Source: Euglena gracilis
Lineage: Eukaryota; Euglenida; Euglenophyceae; Euglenales
Length of the DNA stretch: 64,000 nucleotides
Direction: 5' to 3'
Assembly (NCBI GenBank): GCA_039621445.1
Contig: CP154956.1
Span: 43,486,437 to 43,550,436 of the forward strand
The translations under genes were made by a program, and so were the position numbers. Shown piece by piece: positions 21,591-32,329 of the stretch (position 1 is the stretch's first letter; each line of letters begins with the position of its first letter). The notes below the pieces were generated by a model, which worked only from the letters and a program-made list of their open reading frames with translations, had not been told where the DNA came from and did no database searches.

Positions 21591-23299
21591 GTGTTTTTTC
21601 TGCCTCCCCATTTGGTAAGGTAACTCAGTGCTACCTGATTGTCTACATTTAACAGCACTGTCTCCCCTGGCTGGGCAAATGCTTTTACTGTCTGAACAGC
21701 TGCCATCAGTTCTTTCACATTTATGTGTTAGCAATTTTTCTCCCTCCAAAATTCTTGGATGATTTGATTTTGGGATGAATCCACTCCCCCCCATGCCCAT
21801 GTGGAGGAGTCTGAATGGAGCACCCTTTTTGCCTGTTGCAGGAAAGGCCTGCCCAGGCCTGGCTGCAAGTATGCCTTCAGCACTTTGATTTCCCCTTTCA
21901 GCCTTTCTGGAATGTCGATGCAAAAATCCCAGCCCCTTTCTTGGTGCATCTGGCTGAACTTTAAAAGCTCCTGGGTTACCAGCCTTAAAAATGGCAGAGC
22001 AGGGAGGTAACTTCTGACTTGCCCCAGAATGCTGGCTATTTTTCTGCAACTTAGTTTTTGGGCCAGCACCACCTTGCCCAGTTCCTTTCTGATAGTTTTT
22101 AGTTTGTGTGGGGGCACCTCCAGCTGACCTTTTTCCAAGTCTATGATGAACCCCAAATGCTGCAGCCTTTGTGTGGGAGTAAACACAGACTTTTTCTGGC
22201 TGACCTTGAACCCAGCCTCCCCTAATGTGTCCAGCATTTGCAGTAAATGTTTTTTCACCAAATTTTCTGTTGAACCAAACAGAATGATGTCGTCCAAATA
22301 GACGAACACCTGCATTCCCTTTGACCTCCACAGTTTTAACAGAACTTTCATTAGTGACATGAACAATTTTGGGAGGGTGCTTAGGCCAAAACAGGCCCCC
22401 TGAAACTCCCACAGGTCTGATCCCACTTGAATTCTGACAAATTTTTTGAAATCTTTTTCCAGACCCAGATGAAAGTATGCATCTTTCAAATCTAGTTTGA
22501 CTGCCCAATCCCCCTTTTTCAGAGTGGGGAAAATTGTGGACATGTTTTCCAAAGTGAACTTCTCTGGACAGCAAAATTGATTTAGATCTCGACAATCTGT
22601 GATAAGTCGATGCTTGACCCCCTCCCCTTCTGGTTTGGACAACACAAACCAGGGTACCAGATGGGCAGTGTCTTGGGCATTTTGTACTTTTTTGGTTGCC
22701 CCACTTTCTTGGTACTCCTGCAAGATTTTGGAGGCCAGGCTGATTTCCTGCACTGACTTTTGCTGCTGCCTTTTTGACAGACACAGAGGTAGGGGGTGGT
22801 CTGGCTGCACACCTTTTTGAATTAGTGCTACTACCCACTGATTTGCATTTTCCTGCCACCATGGCAGACATTTTCTTAGTCTCTGAAACAGAGGCACCTT
22901 TTCCCAGGCCCTTTCTCTGAAATCCAGGCTTTGAATGATTCCTCTCTCCCATTCCATAGGGGGGGAGTTTGTGCTGGGCCAGGCCCCTGTCCCCATGAGC
23001 CCTTGCCAGACTGGGGATGGCTTCAGAGCAGGGGTCAGCAGGGGGATTACCTCCTCCATGGAGCTCAGCTGGGGGGTCTCTCCCCCACTCCATTGATGGT
23101 CTGGCTGTGATGGCTTCACCCCTTCTTGGGGACTTTGATGCTTCAGGCTTTGATGCTTCAGGCTTTGCCCTTGCCTTTCCTGTGGGCATGAGTAGGGAGT
23201 GGGAAGATTCAGTAGGGTATCCATACCCCTTCTGCCATCCTGGGTTCTTCCACAGGCTGCCATAGCCTTTTCCTCTCCCAGCCTTGCCTTGGCTGCCAT
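21590..23299 (-). pseudogene. Reverse transcriptase-RNase H of the DIRS-like element
   Basis: Synthesises and processes element cDNA. Visible RT motifs are KHRLITDCRDLNQ (finger region), VKLDLKDAYFHL (motif A, catalytic Asp), LSTLPKLFMSLMK in place of the usual L..AP..F (motif B), and FVYLDDIILFG (motif C; YLDD near 22289-22305). An RNase H start (HSDSSTWAWGGVD) follows. A TAA at 21728-21730 interrupts RNase H between FWREKNC and HINVKELMAA; the frame then continues to the RNase H end (NVDNQVALSYL), where a one-base shift at an A-run near 21600 moves to the next frame. It overlaps the Gag-frame ORF in a +1 relation. Clearly RT; inactive as drawn. Confidence 0.85.
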
Positions 23300-24276
23300 A
23301 GCCTTTGCCTTTGCCCCACTTGAACTTAAATCCTTTATTTCCTGTGGGGATGGGAAAATGAGACATAGAATGTCTTGAAAAGGCTGTTGCCAAGCCTGCT
23401 TGATTCAGAGCCCATTGGGCTTTGTCCACAGCCAAGTCTTCTTTGGAGAACAGCCCGTTGTTGGTGCTGGGGGTTGCCCCTGGAATGCTGCACCTCTTCC
23501 TCTCCTTCAGCAGTGTCTGTTCCATCTCTGCTACAGCAAAAAACAATTGTTGTGCCAATATTTGATAATCTGTCTCCACACTGCCATACAGGCATGCCAC
23601 CATCCTTTCCAGGTGTAACATCTTTTGTTGCCATGACTTCAATTGTTTATCCCAGGCCCCTTTGCCGTCTGCGTTGTGATTGTTATCCTCTGCACGACTT
23701 TTCATCCCGTTATACCTGGGCAGCTCCCCCAGGACCATCTTCCAGGGGAGTCTCACTCCCTTTTCGACGTGCCGAAGGCACGCTGCCAGCTCTGGCGCCA
23801 GGGGCGCCAGTTCTTCCTGCCAGGGGAGCCGTTCTTCCGCGTCGTCGTTGTCGTTGTCCTCCTCGTCTTCTCCGTCCTCCTCCATCGCGGACCGCTCCGC
23901 TCGTGGCGTCATCCCCTTGTCTTTCTTCGAACTCTTCTCCAGCCAACGATCAGCCAGCTTGAATGCCACGTCCGCCGCTGTCTGTCCCAAGTCTATCAGG
24001 GGTACCTCCACGCTTCCTGCTAACGCCACCGAGTACAAGAAAGAATTCCTGTAGTCGCCGACTTGGCTGGAGACCATCGCCACCTGGGTCAACTCGTGGA
24101 CCTTCTTTGCGCACTTCGTAGTGTGCCATCCGCTTCCCATGCTAACGCCACCGAGTACAAGAAAGGGACGATTCCGCCAGTAGTTTCGCCACGTTGCCCT
24201 CGTTGAAGAACAATTCTGCCCACGCGTTGTTGAACACGTTCTCGTCTTCTGATGTTAATTTTTCGTACGTTGCCAT
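23040..24276 (-). pseudogene. Gag-like ORF of the DIRS-like element
   Basis: The likely start is the ATG at 24274-24276, 20 bp inside the terminal repeat. The frame hits TAG near 24150, then resumes. The body is alanine/acid-rich and helical, with an acidic run (EEDGEDEEDNDNDDAEE) and a C-terminal glycine/lysine-rich tail (FKWGKGKGYG, GRGKGYGSL) that could bind RNA in place of a zinc knuckle. It is clearly homologous to the Gag-like ORF at 46347-47193 (shared DVAFKL, ERKR.SIP, NNGLF/GNGLF words). A 25-bp sequence (24019-24043) is duplicated at 24140-24164, exactly where the start is disturbed. The same frame stays stop-free down to 21423, far beyond the expected Gag end. Confidence 0.7.
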
Positions 24277-24535
24277 TCTGATTGTCGAAGGACGTTAATA
24301 TCCGCCAACTCCGGCACCAAAAAGCAGTAAGAAGCACCCCGCCAAAAAGAACACAAACAACAAAACAGCCGGCACACAAAGCAGGATCTCACCCCCAGTG
24401 CGAAGCCCGAATGGTCTTTCCAGCATTTCGGCCGACTTTGGAGGAAGCGTACTCCTCGAGGCGAAGTAATTCGTAGGTTGCCTTCTCGGGCGAGCTGTGA
24501 TTGTCGCTTTAGTCCCGCTTAGTGCGCCTCGCCGG

Positions 24536-24540
<5 letters not shown>

Positions 24541-24575
<35 letters not shown>
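24541..24575. repeat. Poly-C tract (~35 bp)
   Basis: One uninterrupted C run of about 35 bases followed by further C-rich DNA and a second run at 24661-24682. It lies between two DIRS-like ends. Such tracts are prone to sequencing and assembly error. Confidence 0.9.
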
Positions 24576-24799
24576 ACCCCTCCCCCACAGGTGAGGTCCC
24601 CCTCGGTGCCCCCCACCAGCCTCAGCCCAACCCCTCCCCCCCACACCTTGGCGGAGCTGAACCCCCCCCCCCCCCCCCCCCCCTCCCAGCCTCCCCCCCC
24701 CCTGGGGATGGTTTTCGTCTTTCTGGTGTGGGCGGTTGGGGCTGCTTGGTTGGGGGTCCCCTTTCTGGTTGGGATGGTTTTCTTTTTCTGCTGATTGCT

Positions 24800-25230
24800 G
24801 GGGTGGGCGGGTTGGGCTCACCATCTTCTTGTGCTTCGCCCTCTTGGTCCCTTCCTTCCCCTTCCTGTGTCGTGGGAGTCCGAGAGGGGTCCCCACCACT
24901 TCCCCCCTGGCCCCCATCTTCTTTTGATCGAGGGCGTTTGAAGACAAATTTTCTTCATGGGTGGGGGGTCGGGCTCACAATGTCTTTGTGCTTCGCCCTC
25001 CGTGGTATTTCCTCCCTGGTCGGCTTGCCTCGAGGGAGTACGAGACACCCCGGCCTCCGCACTTTGCCATTGTGAGGCCAGATTGTGCACTGAAAAAAAG
25101 GGGGCCCCGGGCATTCTCCAAAGTACCTTGGGCACCAAGTCTTTGATAATGGGCTGTGAAAGCCTCCACCCCCTTCCACTGACCAATATCGCAAACTTCT
25201 TGGGCAGAAAGGCCCATTTTTTTGAGTTAA
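24800..25230 (-). pseudogene. 3' stub of a second DIRS-like element
   Basis: On the minus strand, 25110-25217 reads MGLSAQEVCDIGQWKGVEAF and then TAHYQRLG, matching the last box of the neighbouring tyrosine recombinase (LGLSSEEVCELGQWKNATAF, AHYLRLG), including the nucleophile Tyr. It is followed by two terminal-repeat-like segments (CTTTGTGCTTCGCCCTCCGT near 24980 and CTTCTTGTGCTTCGCCCTCT near 24825). Everything upstream of the recombinase C-terminus is missing. It therefore marks a second, different member of the family abutting the first. Confidence 0.7.
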
Positions 25231-25259
25231 CCAACTGCTGCCCCGCTGGAGGAGTTGGG

Positions 25260-25820
25260 TCCCCAAACCTGGGGGGGTGCCCCTGTGGGGGGGGCAGGGA
25301 AACCCACGTGCGCCCGGAGTACGGCCCCATTCATGGCGTGAATTTGGGTTGGATCACCAGGGATTGTTCCCGTCGAGCGCCTAAGGGAAGGACGTTCGGG
25401 GGTGCACGGGTGGAGTCCATGAAGGCCTGTGAAGAGGCCCTTATTGCACCCAAGCCCTAATTGTGTGAGGTGTGTTGGATTATCCCTTGGGTGAGGATGA
25501 GGGAGGCAGATGTCATGTTGTTGCCCATGGAATATGTGGATGGATGCATTGAGTTCGTAGGGGACGGAGGAGAGCGTGGGGGTGGGGGGAAGGCTGGGAA
25601 GGAAGAAGGCCCCAGGGGGTGCGGAGAGCGTCTGGATGGGCTCCTTTCCTAACGAGTGGGGTATCCTTAATTTTGACTTCCAATTCCAATGTCCAAATGA
25701 AGGAAGGTGAAGGAATGCATTTGGAGAGGGGGGAGAGTGGCAGAAGTGTATTGGGCATCTCCCCATGGATTGGAAGGCGGGTGGAGAAAAAAGGATTTCC
25801 CCCCCATTTTTGGCAAGTGG
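25260..25820. other. No confident gene
   Basis: Mixed sequence between the DIRS-like stub and the foldback element. Open frames exist on both strands without recognisable motifs. Confidence 0.4.
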
Positions 25821-25824
25821 TGTT

Positions 25825-26962
25825 CCTTTGATGTCTTTCCCACAGTGGGTTTCCCTTTTACCATTGTTTTTGTTTATATATCTGTTGGCAGCTAGTTTGA
25901 TTCATTATTGGCTGTGAGTTTGATTCATTGTCATTGGTCAAGAACGTTGTCATTGGTCAAGACGACACAATTGACAAAAGGGAAGTTGAAGTTTGCCTAA
26001 AGGGAAGACCGAACACCACATCCTTAATATTTCAGTCCTCTGCCAATTGGACTTCTGGCCTCCAGGACAGGGCATCGGTCCTCTAGGCCCTCTCGCGGCA
26101 CCTGGGAATTCACAGATGACTCGGTGGGGGTGTCCTGAACCATTGATGGTGGTGGGGCAAGGAAAAAGAAAATTTCAGTTTCTGGCAAAGGAAAAATTGA
26201 CCTCCATAGTTACCTCCAAAGGGACCATGACAGTTGGATAAACCACTGCTGAAAACATGTCCACCGGGGACAAAATCATTGCATCAAACCGTGCAACCGT
26301 GTCCAAGGACATAGTAAATGCACTAACCTCTGCGACCATGTTAACGCGCGACGCCAACCCCGCATCCGCCCCCGCGAGGGTGATCCCGGGATTGACCTCC
26401 GGCTGCGTAGGATCTTTATTTCCCTCCTCGTTTTCAGGAGATCAAACACAAACTCGAATCCCTTCAAGCTCCATACATACCTTCCCCAGAATATCCCTGA
26501 ACATACCTGGGTCACAATTGTTTGTACCCTCGCCACCTCTCGGTCTTGGTCCGTTTGCCATTCCCTTGCTTGCAAGACGTAAGGCGGAGGGGCACCATAC
26601 CACCCCCTTCCCCGGCTCCAACCTTTGCCTTTCCACATCTGAAAAAGAGGACATTTTCAGTAAAATTCCGTGCGCTGTCCAAAACCCATGCCCCCCTTTT
26701 TCCTTTGTAAAAAAAGACACAGTACCTTGGGGGAGGGGACAGACGAAAGGTTCAATGTTCGATGTGGTGTTCGGTCTTCCCCTTGGGCAAACTTCAGCTT
26801 CCTTTTTGTCGATTGTCTCGTCTTGACCAATGGCAATGTTCTTGACCAATGACAATGAATCAAACTCACAGCCAATAATGAATCAAACTCTCAGCCAACA
26901 GCCAGATAGATAAACAAAAACAATGGTGAATGGGAAACCCACTGTGGGAAAGAAACCGAAGG
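25825..26962. mobile_element. Foldback / terminal-inverted-repeat element (~1.1 kb)
   Basis: The first ~198 bp (25825-26022) and last ~202 bp (26761-26962) are reverse complements with roughly 90% or better identity, including TCTTTCCCACAGTGGGTTTC near the outer ends and GGGAAGACCGAACACCACAT at the inner ends. Each arm contains two copies of ATTGGTCAAGA/CATTGGTCAAGAC and two of TTTGATTCATT. About 740 bp of interior DNA holds no recognisable transposase. This fits a non-autonomous foldback DNA element. Confidence 0.75.
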
Positions 26963-26999
26963 AAGGAAGAGCCGGCCCAGTCAACAACCCAGCTTTTTT

Positions 27000-27895
27000 T
27001 TGGGTCAGAGGAGCCCAGAAATTGCAGCGCCCCAGCCAATCATGCGCAGGCCAGCCCAGTCAATCATGCAAGGGCCTGCCCATCCCATCATGCAGGAGCC
27101 GGCCCAGTTCACCAGCCAGCAGTTTTTGGGTCAGACGAGCCCAGAATTTGCAGTGCCCCAGCCAATTTTCCACGGGCCAGCCCAGTTAATCATGCAAGGG
27201 CCGGCCCAACCCCAGCCGATTATGCATGGGCCAGCCCAGTCAATGATGCGAGAGCCAGCCCAGCCCATCATGGAGATAGCCCAGCCCACGATGCGAGAGC
27301 CAGCCCAGCCCATCATGGGCCCAGCCCAGCCCATGATGCAAGAACCAGCCCAGCCCATTGTAGGGGGTTTGGGCCTCATCACTCCCACAACCCCCTGGCG
27401 GCTGGCCCCTGGCGCCTGCAGGCCCCGCCACTGGCTGGGATCCATCAATTAACCCAGGGGGCCTGGCACCCACCTGGGACTTTCCTTGGAACTTTTCATG
27501 GTAATCCCACTTCCCAGTTCCCAGCGCTGGCACAAATCAAGATTCTTCCCAGAACTGAACAACCAAAGTCAAACTGAACATGCTGCTTGCCACTGTAAAC
27601 ACAAAAACAGACAGAATTTTGTGTAATTCCTACTTCCTCTGCTGTAATCTTAATCTCATTCCCACGCCCACACCATGATGCAAGAGCCAGCCCAGCCCAT
27701 CACGACACCAGCGCAGCCCATGATGCAAGAGCGAGCCCAGCCCTTCATGGAGCCAGCCCAGCTCATGATGCGAGAGCCAGCCCAGCCCATCATGGTGCCA
27801 GCCCAGCCCATGATGCAAGAGCCAGCCCAGCCCATCATGGTGCCAGCCCAGCCCATGATGCAAGAGCCAGCCCAGCCCATCATGGAGCCAGCCCT
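27000..27895 (+). repeat. CCAGCCCAGCCCATCATG minisatellite upstream of Gag
   Basis: Two arrays (27000-27365 and 27660-27895) of an ~15-18 bp unit, CCAGCCCAGCCCATSATGS, separated by ~290 bp of unrelated sequence. Frames across it give PAQPIM repeats on the plus strand and GLGWLLHHGLGW repeats on the minus strand. The second array runs directly into the coiled-coil Gag segment, so a PAQPMMQE-repeat Gag N-terminus is possible. Confidence 0.75.
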
Positions 27896-27934
27896 GCCCA
27901 AAAGCGGGCAGAATTTCAGACAGAAAAGGAGGCT

Positions 27935-28945
27935 ATGTTTGCCAAATTTTACGCACAATTTCAACAGGTCAGTTCGATTTGTGTTGAGTTGAGGGAGTCT
28001 CAGAGCAGGCTCAGCAACACAGTGGAAAAGCGGGTACGGGGTTTGGAAGAGTGGGTTCGGTCTCGGCCAAGGGGGGGGGACCAGGGGGGATTGACAACAG
28101 CGTTGGCTGAAATCAGATCCGTGGTTCAGCAGCTGCCGGGGTTGGTGCACGCACAGCAAGCAGCAGATGGACAAAGAAAAATTCTGCAAAATCTGCTTGC
28201 CGTGGAAAGTGGGCTCATCCGGGAGTGAGTGGAAGGGTGGTTTACGGGATGTGCATGCTCAAGTCGAGGCGCATCTGCAAAGCCACCTTCCCCCAGCCCC
28301 TGTCGCAGGAGCTGGGAGGTGCGGAAACGTGGACGGAATGACGACAACTGGGGAGACTCGGACCCTCGTCACCGCCCAGCCCAGCCTGCAGGCTGAAGCG
28401 AGCGGTGTGCCTGCGGTTCGTCAGCCATTCCCAGTGATGCAGGCAGTGGGGTTTGGGTGGGAGCCCCCAGTCGGGGCCCAAAGGGGATTTGCACATCCAA
28501 GTCCAATGGGGAGGATCGTTGAGTCGATCTCCACAGGAGGGGCAGTAAGGGAACCGACTCCCCTGGGGGTGGGGGAGGCGCATCCTGGGGAGGCAGCTCG
28601 CCAGGCTGTGGACCTGCGAACTCAGGGATATGTGGATGAAATGGCCCAGAGACTCCGACAGGAAAGAGATGTTGCTTTGGGGCAGACAGCGTCTGTGTGG
28701 ATTCCGCGCAGGGATCTGCCAACCGTGATTTCTGTCCCCCCAGTGGGCCAGGTCTTTCCGCGAGGGGGTAGGAGTTTGTTGCCCCCTCCCATTGTGATTG
28801 GCAGCCATGCTTCGGACGGAGAGAGTTGCATCGCCCGACCCAAACTCATTCTGCTAGGTGCTGGGGGTCGAGGATTCTGTGGTTGGTCTGGTGGTGCACC
28901 CCCCGTCTGGTGGTGCACCCCCCGGGAATTACGCTGAAAATTCCA
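27935..28945 (+). pseudogene. Gag N-terminal region, degenerate
   Basis: A short helical segment (KFYAQFQQVSSICVELRESQ through LPGLVHAQQAADGQRKIL) suggests a coiled coil, as in the long coiled coil of the better-preserved relative. The frame changes near 28200 and continues through GYVDEMAQRLRQERDVALGQ. Stops and shifts mean no intact protein. Assignment as Gag rests on position before the capsid-like segment and on coiled-coil character. Confidence 0.5.
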
Positions 28946-29039
28946 GTTTTGTGGGATCCCATGCAAATAAACGCAGCCAGCATAATGACCCTGGCGTACG
29001 GCACGGGTGGGTGTGACTGGGCCGCCCCTGCGAACCAAT

Positions 29040-29560
29040 TCCCATTTTTTTTCAGACTCATCCAATCAATTCAACGTGTGGCGGCGGATGCCGCATCCGC
29101 GGTTTTCAGGGTTTGTCAATGACTTTGCCAAGTTTGAGGGATATTGGGAGGAGCTCGAGCGGGTTGTTGCCGAGACTTCTCCCCTTCCCCCATCACATTT
29201 CGTGTTGTTGCAGGCGTTTAAAGTAGGCTCGACGAGGCAATTCAGGCAAAGTTGAGATTGCGCATGAAGCAGGATGCGGGTCTCACGTTGGCGGGTCTCC
29301 GCCAAGAACTCCGGAGAGAATTCGGGATTGATTCCTTCAAGAAGCACAGGCAGAGTTGAGAGAGCGTGAGGACAGGACCCAAGGGTGGGGCGACCTTGCA
29401 AGACTGGCGCAGGTACGAGGCGGAATTAAAATTATCAAGGGAGGAAGTTCCGGATCGCAGCGCCGGGAGGAACGAAAAATGTTGTTCACGCAAATGTCGC
29501 CTTCGCTCCAGGAAGATCTCATGCGGGAGACCGCAAGACTTCGCACACCGACTCAAACCC
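29040..29560 (+). pseudogene. Gag capsid-like region, degenerate
   Basis: The segment HPRFSGFVNDFAKFEGYWEE corresponds to VPKFSGHAGDWPNFKDEWGR of the element at 56380, the FSG...W..F pattern shared by Gag capsid-type domains of many LTR elements. It is followed by fragments in other frames (TLQDWRRYEAELKLSREE near 29400; MSPSLQEDLMRETARL near 29490) matching the relative's SRDWENFKVDFKL and LIEKMSPFIVHW. At least two frame changes lie within 500 bp. Confidence 0.6.
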
Positions 29561-30239
29561 GGGCTCGTTCCCAGCACGGACCCCACAGAGGAGCTAGCCC
29601 AGAGCCTGGCTGCCGTCCTGGACCCGGCGGCCGTCACTGTGGCAGCCAGCCAAGGGGCCAGGGGTTGGCATGCACCCGTGGAGAGGATGAAGGCAGGGAG
29701 GGAATCAGTGCCACCTCATGCCGGACGTGGCCCATCGTTGCATGTCCTCGCTGCGACAGCGCTCATCCTTTCAAGAGGTTGCTGTGCCGCCCCTCCTCTG
29801 TTTCTCAACTGCTTCTGACCCGGTGGGGCCGTGGGCCGACATCCAGGCATTAGCAATGCGCGAGCCGCCCGCCTAGGTGGAGGGTTTGGTCCCGTCATCC
29901 AGAGTCGCTGTACCATGCGACTCTCTGAAGGGTTTTTCTGTCGCTGGGGTTCCGGGTGGGTCAGTGGAGAAGGCCGTGGTGTGGAGCGGCTGTTGACCTT
30001 CGGTGCAAGTCACCGAATGGATGGGCGAGGGCGGGGCCGTCAGGGTGCCCCGCGGCGGGTCAGCCGTCTGTGGATCATGGTTACGTCTCCCATGATGGTG
30101 AACGGACCAGCCGTTTTGGAAAAAAATTAAGGCTCATCTCGGGGAACCACTGCCACCGGAGCATGAATGTTCATCAGGATCCGTAATCGACACACCCACT
30201 GAGGCTTGGCGGGAAAAGCTCTTGGCGTGACAGGAGGCA

Positions 30240-30700
30240 ACCATGGATGGGGCAAGGGTGAATTTCACTCGACACGAGTATGAATTGTCGAGTGATGACA
30301 TTTTTGAATTTGTGGCTGCCCGTCTTCGGACAGACGAGGAGTGGAAATAACCCGTCGGGAATTTGGTGTGGAGACCCATCCGGGGGACGCAAGGGCGAAC
30401 CCCAACCTGTCGGAGACCAAAGCAGTTGTGGTGCAGGCACCTTCGGAACACGGATCTGAGAGCAAAACATCTACCAAAAAGGAAGGGCAAAGGGTTTGGG
30501 AAGAAAACGCCGTCCCCGAGGAGTTTGGACCAAAGGGGGAATTCTGAATTTGATGGGGGCCCCACATGTCGAAAGCGGAATTGGAGGAGTGACCGTGACC
30601 CAAAAACTTGCTACTGGAATCGACAATCAGAGTTTTTCACGTGCAAAGCTGCCGGGCGGGACTTTGGGCACGACTATCGCCAGTGCGAGTAGGTCAGAAA
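30240..30700 (+). pseudogene. Gag C-terminal and nucleocapsid-like region, degenerate
   Basis: ELSSDDIFEFVAARLRTDEE (near 30280-30348) aligns with LSVEDIFRLVTSKLALRDRQ of the preserved relative. Further on, in another frame, a cysteine/histidine pattern C-x10-C-x8-H-x4-C (ending GHDYRQC near 30685) could be a diverged zinc-binding nucleocapsid motif; the relative has a glycine-rich tail instead. Confidence 0.5.
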
Positions 30701-30944
30701 TGCCAGAGAGGAAAGCCAGACGAGGTCTGGCAAGGAGCCAGCCCCAAAGGTGGGGTTCCCCCACAAAGGCCTGATTAGGGGGGTCACAGCCCCGAGAGGG
30801 CAGGCTGTGTAAATCCGAGTCCCTCAGAGAGTGCAAGCAAGGTGCAGCTTGGGGGACGGAGTTTTTTTAGCCGTGACCCCCAGGAGGGTGGGGGGGGCAC
30901 ACCGTCGGGGGCTTCCAGTTTGTCCGACACGCGAGTCATCCGGG

Positions 30945-31335
30945 CCCCCGGGATGAAGGACGAAAATTTGCACATACCGGCGGTGGGACGCGTAGCGGAA
31001 GGGGTTCATCCGTCGGTCATGGTGTTGATCGACACCGGTGCGCAAGTGAGCCTGGTTCGGAAAGGGTTGATTCTGGAGGAGCATTTCACAGCGGCGGAAA
31101 CATCTCTGCGCTTGTTGGCCGCAAACCGAAAGCCGATGCAAGGCGGATCCCGAGAGGTGAGCATGGAGCTCACCTTCGAGGGTTTTTGTGCGGACACGGG
31201 ACGGGCTGTGAAGGTGATTGCCCCAACAAAGGTTGTGTGATGCGGACATCGCCGAGGATGTGATTGTGCCATACACCTGGTTGGGAGAACGAAATTTTCA
31301 GGTGGACCCAAAACGTCGTGGGTTGCGGGGTCAAC
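30945..31335 (+). pseudogene. Retroelement aspartic protease
   Basis: Would cleave the polyprotein. VMVLIDTGAQVSLVRKGLI carries the catalytic DTGA (Asp codon at 31031-31033), followed by LLAANRKPMQGGSREVSMEL, matching ILVDTGAEANLIRQGF and FETANGQVLSGGTRCTKV of the relative at 61900-62070. A TGA near 31239 and a frame change separate it from DADIAEDVIVPYTWLGERNF, the flap/terminal part. In this element the protease precedes the methyltransferase-like domains, whereas in the relative it follows them. Confidence 0.65.
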
Positions 31336-31439
31336 TGGACGGAATGCTGCTTTGGATACCTGGGAGTCCCACCGTGGAGATAAGGGCAACGGGTTGGGGG
31401 TGTCCAGAGCCACGCGTCTGCGTCGAGAAAGCAGATCTG

Positions 31440-31990
31440 GGGCCCAATAGGATGGCTTTGGATTTGTTTTCGGGCACGGGCAGCGCCACGAGGGTGCCCC
31501 AAGCCCACGGGTTTTGTGTGGTCTCCGTGGACAGTGATCCCAAGACGTGGGGCGACACACACGGTCGATGTGTTGACGTGGGATTATGCGAAGTCATATC
31601 CCCAGGGATTCTTCGAGGTCATTGTCGCATGTCCACCTTGCACTGAGTACAGCCGGGCCAAGACCATCGGTGTCAGGGACCTGGCACACGCGGACCAGGT
31701 AGTTCGGAAGACGCTTGAAATTGTGGAGCTCTACCAGTAGGCACGGTTGTGGATTGACACTCCGGCGACCGGATTACTGGCTACAAGCAGCCTGATGGAG
31801 GGGTTCTCGTTTGTGGATTGTGATCAGTGCCAGTTTTCGGATTTTGAGTATCGGAAACAAACACGTTTTTTTGGGAGTGATCAGATCCGTGATTTGAAAT
31901 CGGTGGTTTGCGATCAGAGGACGTGCCCAAACCTTCTGCAGGATCCTGGTATTCCGACGGGGATTCGGAAACACAAGAACGCACAGGGGG
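31440..31990 (+). pseudogene. C5-cytosine-methyltransferase-like domain, degenerate
   Basis: MALDLFSGTGSATRV is the SAM-binding motif I (DLFSGxGS). After a frame change near 31560, ILTWDY-like VLTWDYAKSYPQGFFEVIVA leads to CPPCTEYSRAKTIG, the motif IV Pro-Cys with the Cys codon at 31639-31641. A TAG at 31738-31740 interrupts; then LWIDTPATGLL stands where the relative has WWIENPRTGYL (motif VI position), and FVDCDQCQFSDFEYRKQTRF follows. Clearly homologous to 60664-61390 but broken in at least two places, and with the motif VI Glu-Asn changed to Asp-Thr. Confidence 0.7.
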
Positions 31991-32329
31991 GGGGGGGAAC
32001 ACGGGATCTGTAACGCGCGAAATGCCTTACCGTTTACCCCAAGTCTGGTTGAGGAAGTGACTGGTTTGGGGAGTTCCACACCTGTGTTGGGTGCATGTAC
32101 GGACGTGCGAAGTGCAGATTCCCATGGGGGTGAAAACGGCTCATTTGGGCCTTGTTTTCGGGGAGGAGGTCCTCCGAACATCGTGCATGTCCCACAGCCC
32201 GTGCTCGGGAGTCGGAAAGTGGCAACTTCAAGCCGTCTCCGAGGGGGGGGGGGGCGGGGGCATCTCACAGGGGGAGCGTGTGGGAGTGCCCATCCATCGA
32301 GGATCGCCCGGTGGCAGATGGCGCCAGAA

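Larger units (their letters stand above)
19735..24400 (-). mobile_element. DIRS-like tyrosine-recombinase retroelement
   Basis: Read on the minus strand, this ~4.7-kb unit contains in order a Gag-like region, reverse transcriptase with RNase H, a Dam-like methyltransferase domain and a tyrosine recombinase, bounded by inverted repeats. That set and order is characteristic of DIRS-type retrotransposons, which integrate with a tyrosine recombinase instead of a DDE integrase. The reading frame is broken by a stop (21728-21730), by frame changes near 21600 and 21050, and by a disturbance at the Gag start, so this copy is probably inactive. No aspartic protease was seen. Confidence 0.8.

Noticed and set aside
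24522-24794. Proline-run protein at the poly-C tracts
   Set aside because: A homopolymer artefact between two transposon ends.
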